A DNA stretch of 64,000 bases from Micromonospora nigra (lineage in GTDB: Bacteria > Actinomycetota > Actinomycetes > Mycobacteriales > Micromonosporaceae): NCBI RefSeq assembly GCF_900091585.1, contig NZ_FMHT01000003.1, positions 4,083,501 to 4,147,500 of the forward strand. The letters run 5' to 3'. Every line of letters begins with the position of its first letter. The first letter of the stretch is position 1. The notes beneath the pieces were generated by a model. That model ran no database searches and was not told the DNA's origin. It worked only from the letters and a program-made list of their open reading frames with translations. Shown in pieces: positions 57,285 through 64,000 of the stretch. The position numbers and the translations under genes are program-made.

Positions 57285-57530
57285 CTGTTCGTGTTTCCGT
57301 TTCACCCCTTGGTGTATGGCCTGTGAAAAATGTTTGGCCGGCTCGGCAACGGGGGGTGACGGCCGGGCGTACAGGGGTTAGCGTTTGGCTGTCGGGGTAG
57401 GAGGTTCACCCACCCGCCCCGGCGGTGAGAGGAGGCGTAGCCGCATTCAACGGTCGACGCCGAGTGGGGGCCAACCCCGGACGCGCGACCGGAGTCAATC
57501 CAGCACGACCGTCCGAACGAGGGAGGTCAC
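57285..57530. promoter_or_regulatory. 246-bp leader of hpf
   Basis: A less GC-rich stretch (tgtatggcctgtgaaaaatg) at the start, a GTTAGC-type box near 57377 and an RBS gggaggt just before the GTG. It is probably the stress/stationary-phase control region, but no consensus is exact. Confidence 0.4.
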
Positions 57531-58157
57531 GTGGACATCGTGGTCAAGGGTCGTAACGTCGAAGTTCCGGACCACTACCGGGTGCATGTAGCAGACAAGC
57601 TCGCCAAGGTCGAACGCTACGATCACAAAATTATCCGAGTCGATGTCGAGCTGTTCCACGAGCGCAATCCGCGCCAGGCCGACCACTGCCAGCGGGTGGA
57701 GATCACCTGCGTGTCGCGGGGTCCGGTGATCCGGGCCGAGGCCTGCACGAACGACTTCTACAGCGCGCTCGACGCAGCCATCGCCAAGCTGGACGCCCGC
57801 CTGCGCCGGGCCGCCGACCGGCGCCGCGTCCACCGGGGGCGGCACGCCCCGCTGTCGGTCGCCGCCGCCACCGCCAACCTGCCGGTCGCCGACCTGCCCG
57901 CCGCGCCGCTGGGTGCCGCCGGCGGGTCCGCCACCGCCGTCGCGGAGCGGGCCGACGAGGAGTACGACGAGCAGCCGTGGCACATCGCGCGGGAGAAGGT
58001 GCATCCCGCCGAACCGATGACCGTCGACGACGCCCTGTTCCAGATGGAACTCGTCGGGCACGACTTCTACCTGTTCCAGGACAAGGAGTCCGGTCGGCCC
58101 AGCGTGGTCTACCGTCGGCACGCCTACGACTACGGCATCATCTCGCTCGCCATCTGA
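57531..58157 (+). CDS. hpf: Ribosome hibernation-promoting factor, long form
   Basis: 208 residues. The N-terminal RaiA-like domain (VKGRNVEVPDHYRVHVADKLAKVERYD) binds the 30S decoding site. A variable Ala-rich linker joins it to the C-terminal dimerisation domain (EPMTVDDALFQMELVGHDFYLFQDKESGRPSVVYRRHAYDYGIISL), which pairs ribosomes into 100S particles. GTG 57531 has ggagg 5-6 bases upstream. Ends in a bidirectional terminator. Confidence 0.96.
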   Translation: MDIVVKGRNVEVPDHYRVHVADKLAKVERYDHKIIRVDVELFHERNPRQADHCQRVEITCVSRGPVIRAEACTNDFYSALDAAIAKLDARLRRAADRRRVHRGRHAPLSVAAATANLPVADLPAAPLGAAGGSATAVAERADEEYDEQPWHIAREKVHPAEPMTVDDALFQMELVGHDFYLFQDKESGRPSVVYRRHAYDYGIISLAI

Positions 58158-58163
58158 CCCGCC

Positions 58164-58196
58164 GGCGTGGGTCGGGGACGCCCCCCGACCCACGCC
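58164..58196. terminator. Bidirectional terminator between hpf and the GNAT gene
   Basis: A 14-bp perfect stem (58164-58177/58183-58196) with a five-base loop lies 7 bases after the hpf stop in the convergent gap. It serves both sides. Confidence 0.8.
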
Positions 58197-58247
58197 GCGG
58201 GCCGCAGCACGAACCGACCTCGCCGAACCGCGCCGCCCGCCCGGCAC

Positions 58248-59360
58248 TCATCCGGTGCGGTGCCGCGCGAGCAGGCCGAACACCAGGTCGTCGATCCGGT
58301 CGCCGGCCAGCCCGGGCAGCGCGCCGCGCAGCAGCCCCTCCCGGCGGAAGCCCGCCCGCTCGAGCACCCGGTGGGAGGCGGTGTTGTCGGGCAGCGTGCC
58401 CGCCGTGAGGCGGCTCAGCCCGACCGGCCCGAACGCCCAGTCGCGCAGCAGGACGACCGCGCGGGTCGCCACGCCACGTCCCCGCGCCTCGGGCAGCAGC
58501 GCGTAGCCGACCGTGCCCTCTGCGGCGGCCGGCGTGGAGTACGTCAGGCCGCAACTGCCCAGCGGTCCGCCGGTGGCCGCGTCGAGGATCAGCAGCCGGG
58601 CGACCTGTCCGGCGAGCCATCCGCCCTCCGACAGCCGGCAGCGTCGCTCGATCGTCTCCCGGCCCGGGGGCACCGGCGGGGCCTGGTTGGCGTACACCTC
58701 CGGGAGGGTGTGCAGCCGGAACATCACCTCGGCGTCGTCGGGCGCGAGCCGGCGCAGGGTCACCACGCCGTCGGTGAGCGCACCGCCGGGCAGGTCCGGC
58801 AGCAGGCGCGGCGTCGGCCCCGGCAGGTCGTCGGCCAGGCGCGCCCACACCGTCAGGTCGCGCCGCCCACCCTGCCGGACCGGTCCGGCCTGTCTGCGTA
58901 CCCCCTCGTGTCGGAAGCCGGCGGCGAGCGCGACCCGCTGGCTGGCCGGGTTCTCGGCGGCGGTCAGCAGTTCCAGCCGGGCGGTCCCGGTGGCGAAGGC
59001 GTGCGCGGCGAGCGCCCGGGTGGCGGCGGTGGCGACGCCCCGCCGACGCGCCCACGGCGCGACCCAGTAGCCGACCTCGGCCTGGCTCCGGTAGGGCACC
59101 GGGTTGCTGAGCCCGATGCCGGCGAGCAGCCGGTCGGTGGCCGGGTCGACGACGGCGTAGGCGCAGCCACCGGTGGCGAAGGCCGCCGGTGCGGCCTGCG
59201 TGATCCACTGTTGGGCGTCCGCCTCCGTGTAGGGGGCGGGCAGGCCGTCGAGTGACCGCTGGGTCACCGGGTCGGCGCAGGCCGCGGCCACGTCCGCCAC
59301 GTCGTCCAGGCGGTACGGCCGCAGCCGCACCCCGTCGCCCTCGACGGTCGGGCCGGTCAC
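58248..59360 (-). CDS. Tandem GNAT acetyltransferase (two domains)
   Basis: 370 residues with two complete GNAT (RimJ/RimL-type) folds. Domain 1 is about 1-180: VRLRPYRLDDVADVAAACAD, EVGYWVAPWARRRGVATAATRALAAHAF, NPASQRVALAAGFRHEG. Domain 2 is about 195-370: VVTLRRLAPDDAEVM, EGTVGYALLPEARGRGVATRAVVLLRDWAF, NTASHRVLERAGFRREG. Each keeps the R/Q-x-x-G-x-G/A acetyl-CoA loop, so both may be active. Its GTG overlaps the stop of the next tandem GNAT (GTGA). Substrates unknown. Confidence 0.85.
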   Translation of the reverse strand: MTGPTVEGDGVRLRPYRLDDVADVAAACADPVTQRSLDGLPAPYTEADAQQWITQAAPAAFATGGCAYAVVDPATDRLLAGIGLSNPVPYRSQAEVGYWVAPWARRRGVATAATRALAAHAFATGTARLELLTAAENPASQRVALAAGFRHEGVRRQAGPVRQGGRRDLTVWARLADDLPGPTPRLLPDLPGGALTDGVVTLRRLAPDDAEVMFRLHTLPEVYANQAPPVPPGRETIERRCRLSEGGWLAGQVARLLILDAATGGPLGSCGLTYSTPAAAEGTVGYALLPEARGRGVATRAVVLLRDWAFGPVGLSRLTAGTLPDNTASHRVLERAGFRREGLLRGALPGLAGDRIDDLVFGLLARHRTG

Positions 59361-60508
59361 GCCAGGTCCCCCGGCAGCAGCGCGGCGACCCACGCGTCCG
59401 TGCGTACGCCCCGGTGGTGCAGCGCGTCCCGGGCCACGCCCTCGAAGCGGAAGCCGGTCTTCTCGGCTGCCCGCCGGGAGGCGGTGTTGCCGACGTTGGC
59501 CCGCCACTCGATCCGGGCCAGGCCGAGCGAGGCGAAACCCCAGGCGCAGAGCGCGGCCAGGGCGGCCGGCTGGTAGCCCCGGCCACGGGCGTGCGGCGCG
59601 GTCATGAAGCCGACGTCGGCGACCAGGGGGTCGCCCGGGGAGATCCGCAGTTCCACCGAGCCGGCGTACGCGTCGTCGGGGCCGGCGATCGTGAAGTACG
59701 CGCCGGTGCCGCGCGCCCAGGCCATCTCGACGACGTCCCGGAGGAAGCTCTCGGCGTCGGCGCGCCCGTACGGGTCGGGGACGGTGGTCCACTCGACCGT
59801 GTGCGGGTCCCGGCAGGTCACCACGATGGCGTCGAGGTCGCCGTCCTCCACCGGGCGCAGCCGCAGCTCGGTGTGGTCGGCGTCGGCGAACAGGGTGGGC
59901 TGGGCGGTGCCGAAGACGGCGGCCCGCCGGGCGGGCAGGGTGCCGGGGCCGGCCGGCCCCGGTGTGCCGGGGGCGGGGACCTCGCCCGGCAGCAGCGCGC
60001 CGGTCCACATCGCCCGGCTGCCCGACCGGGTGGGTCCGGGCAGCCGCAGCTCGCCCTCCGGCCGGAAGCCGGCGCGGAGCGCGACCAGGCGGGAGGCGTG
60101 GTTGCCGACGTCGGCCCGCCAGGTCAGCCGACGCAGCCCCAGCGTGTCGAACGACCAGCGGGCCAGGGCCCGGGTGGCGCGGACGGCCACGGCCTGTCCG
60201 CGCGCCCAGGGGGCCGTCCAGTAGCCGATCTCGCCTTCCGTCGGGTCGAGCCGCACCAGGCCGCAGCTGCCGAGCAGGTCGCCGGTCTCGGCGTCGCAGA
60301 CGGCCAGCGGCGCGCCCGTCGCGTCCCGCCACTGCGCGGCGGCGAACCCGGTGACGAACTCGTGGGCGTGTTCGGGCAGGTACGGGCGAGGTACGGTGGT
60401 CCAACGCTGGATGTCCGGATCCTGGCAGGCCCGGTGCACCGGGTCGGCGTCGGTCGCCCGCCAGGGGCGCAACACCAGACCGTCCTCGACGATCTCCACA
60501 GGCTCCAT
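59357..60508 (-). CDS. Tandem GNAT acetyltransferase (two domains)
   Basis: 383 residues, again with two RimL-type GNAT domains. The first (about 8-170) has GEIGYWTAPWARGQAVAVRATRALA, where the usual RGxGxA loop is changed to RGQAVA. The second (about 210-380) has DVGFMTAPHARGRGYQPAALAALCAW with an intact loop. The pair with the downstream gene makes four GNAT modules in a row, probably by duplication. ATG 60508 lies after a weak RBS; longer starts reach 60757 inside the secA region and are rejected. Confidence 0.82.
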   Translation of the reverse strand: MEPVEIVEDGLVLRPWRATDADPVHRACQDPDIQRWTTVPRPYLPEHAHEFVTGFAAAQWRDATGAPLAVCDAETGDLLGSCGLVRLDPTEGEIGYWTAPWARGQAVAVRATRALARWSFDTLGLRRLTWRADVGNHASRLVALRAGFRPEGELRLPGPTRSGSRAMWTGALLPGEVPAPGTPGPAGPGTLPARRAAVFGTAQPTLFADADHTELRLRPVEDGDLDAIVVTCRDPHTVEWTTVPDPYGRADAESFLRDVVEMAWARGTGAYFTIAGPDDAYAGSVELRISPGDPLVADVGFMTAPHARGRGYQPAALAALCAWGFASLGLARIEWRANVGNTASRRAAEKTGFRFEGVARDALHHRGVRTDAWVAALLPGDLA

Positions 60509-60677
60509 CGGGTCATGGTGCCGGATCGTTCGCCGATGGCGTAACGGGATAACGGGGACAGCGGCGCGTCGGTCGTGTGTTATGTCGGTTTCGCGATGAC
60601 GGACCCCCGCCACCAGTGACCATCGCGCCGATGGAACGCCTACGATGGGTCGAGACTGTCTAGGGGAGCGTTGATCC
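60509..60677. promoter_or_regulatory. secA promoter region, divergent from the GNAT operon
   Basis: 169 bp. TACGAT (about 60640-60645) is a good -10 some 30 bases upstream of secA, and ggggagcg forms its RBS. Confidence 0.5.
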
Positions 60678-63602
<2,925 letters not shown>

Positions 63603-63631
63603 GTCTCGCTCGCCCGGTCTGACCGGGCCAG

Positions 63632-63680
63632 CCAACGGTCGAGCCGCGCACCCCGACGGGGTGCGCGGCTCGACCGTTGG
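63632..63680. terminator. Strong terminator after secA
   Basis: A 23-bp perfect stem (63632-63654 with 63658-63680) and a three-base loop lie 29 bases after the secA stop. It is the longest hairpin in the window, with no U-run. Confidence 0.9.
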
Positions 63681-63893
63681 TGCGCACAGTGCCGGCCGCA
63701 CCCGCGCACCGGAGGGTGTGGTTGACGCACGTCCTTGCGAGCTGGGTGGTGTGAACGGAGGGGCGGGTTGGGCGGTCCAGTTGCGGCACCCTGCGGCATT
63801 CCCGGCACCAGATAGCCCCATCTGCCGCGAACCGTGTCCTAACCCGCGACCGGTGGGGAGTCAGGGGCCACAGGAATCGTGGGCCTGTCGCCG
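63681..63893. other. 213-bp convergent gap without a gene
   Basis: Less biased composition and no convincing frame or repeat; probably the 3' untranslated region of the minus-strand gene beyond it. Confidence 0.35.
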
Positions 63894-64000
63894 TCAGAGC
63901 ACCTGGAGGGCGGTGCAGAGCCAGGTGCCCCGCCGCTGCTCCAGCCGCAGCGCCACCGCCCAGGTGAGACCGGCGGGGCCGGCGAGCACGGCGGCGGCCT
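63894..64000 (-). CDS. Rv3235-like (DUF6459) protein, C-terminal end (partial)
   Basis: The minus strand reads 34 residues to a TGA: LAGPAGLTWAVALRLEQRRG, then TWLCTALQVL. The WxCTALxV ending and its place downstream of secA match the small Rv3235-like (DUF6459) proteins of unknown function. The rest lies outside the window. Confidence 0.6.
   Translation of the reverse strand, partial: AAAVLAGPAGLTWAVALRLEQRRGTWLCTALQVL

Overview
The window is high-GC actinobacterial DNA with GTG-rich starts, many 4-bp start/stop overlaps and several apparently leaderless genes. A WhiB2-type regulator, MtrAB-LpqB, complete F420 biosynthesis genes (fbiA, fbiB, fused fbiC), XRE/DUF397 pairs and a DivIVA-domain/small-protein pair point to the Micromonosporaceae (Micromonospora-like). 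The genus is inferred from gene content and family knowledge, not from a database search.

Two blocks form a conserved chromosomal backbone whose order, from memory, matches Mycobacterium tuberculosis Rv3264c to Rv3235. Block A (1-10,334) holds the 3' end of manC, a Nudix hydrolase, a hypothetical protein, fbiB-fbiA, a membrane protein with a Pro-rich tail, fbiC, whiB2, a zincin-like protein with a ruined active site, and a DUF3499 protein. Block B (38,584-64,000) holds phosphomannomutase, Trm112, a SIS-domain isomerase-like protein, manA, ahcY, a membrane operon (RDD, SpoIIM, DUF58, MoxR, DUF4350-like, DUF4129-like, membrane protein), mtrA-mtrB-lpqB, comF, hpf, two tandem-GNAT genes, secA and the 3' end of a DUF6459-like gene. 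The GDP-mannose genes (manC, manB, manA) are thus split between the blocks.

Between the blocks lies about 28 kb of accessory DNA (10.3-38.5 kb). It contains: an XRE/DUF5753 regulator with a DUF397 partner; an Lrp regulator divergent from a polyamine ABC transporter (potD-A-B-C) and, 9 kb further on, two aldehyde dehydrogenases of the same catabolic theme; a helix-hairpin-helix fragment, a DivIVA-domain gene and a small partner; a lipoprotein and a secreted S1-type protease; a decayed type 2 BREX (Pgl) phage-defence locus (5'-truncated and frameshifted pglZ, twice-frameshifted brxD, intact brxHI); and a type VII-style polymorphic toxin module. That module has a YbaB-like gene, a WXG100-like gene, a 1406-residue toxin carrying both a papain-fold glutamine-deamidase domain and a RelA/SpoT-synthetase-like C-terminus, and a coupled candidate immunity gene. 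It sits divergently from a deaminase-SUKH fusion. Endonuclease V, a DinB-family protein, a 17-copy octamer repeat and a membrane protein close the accessory segment.

The points most worth a second look are the two-domain toxin, the rotting BREX locus, a shared short linear motif ([DE]-x-T-x-x-[IVM]-P) in the tails of two unrelated membrane proteins, and an array of leaderless promoters.
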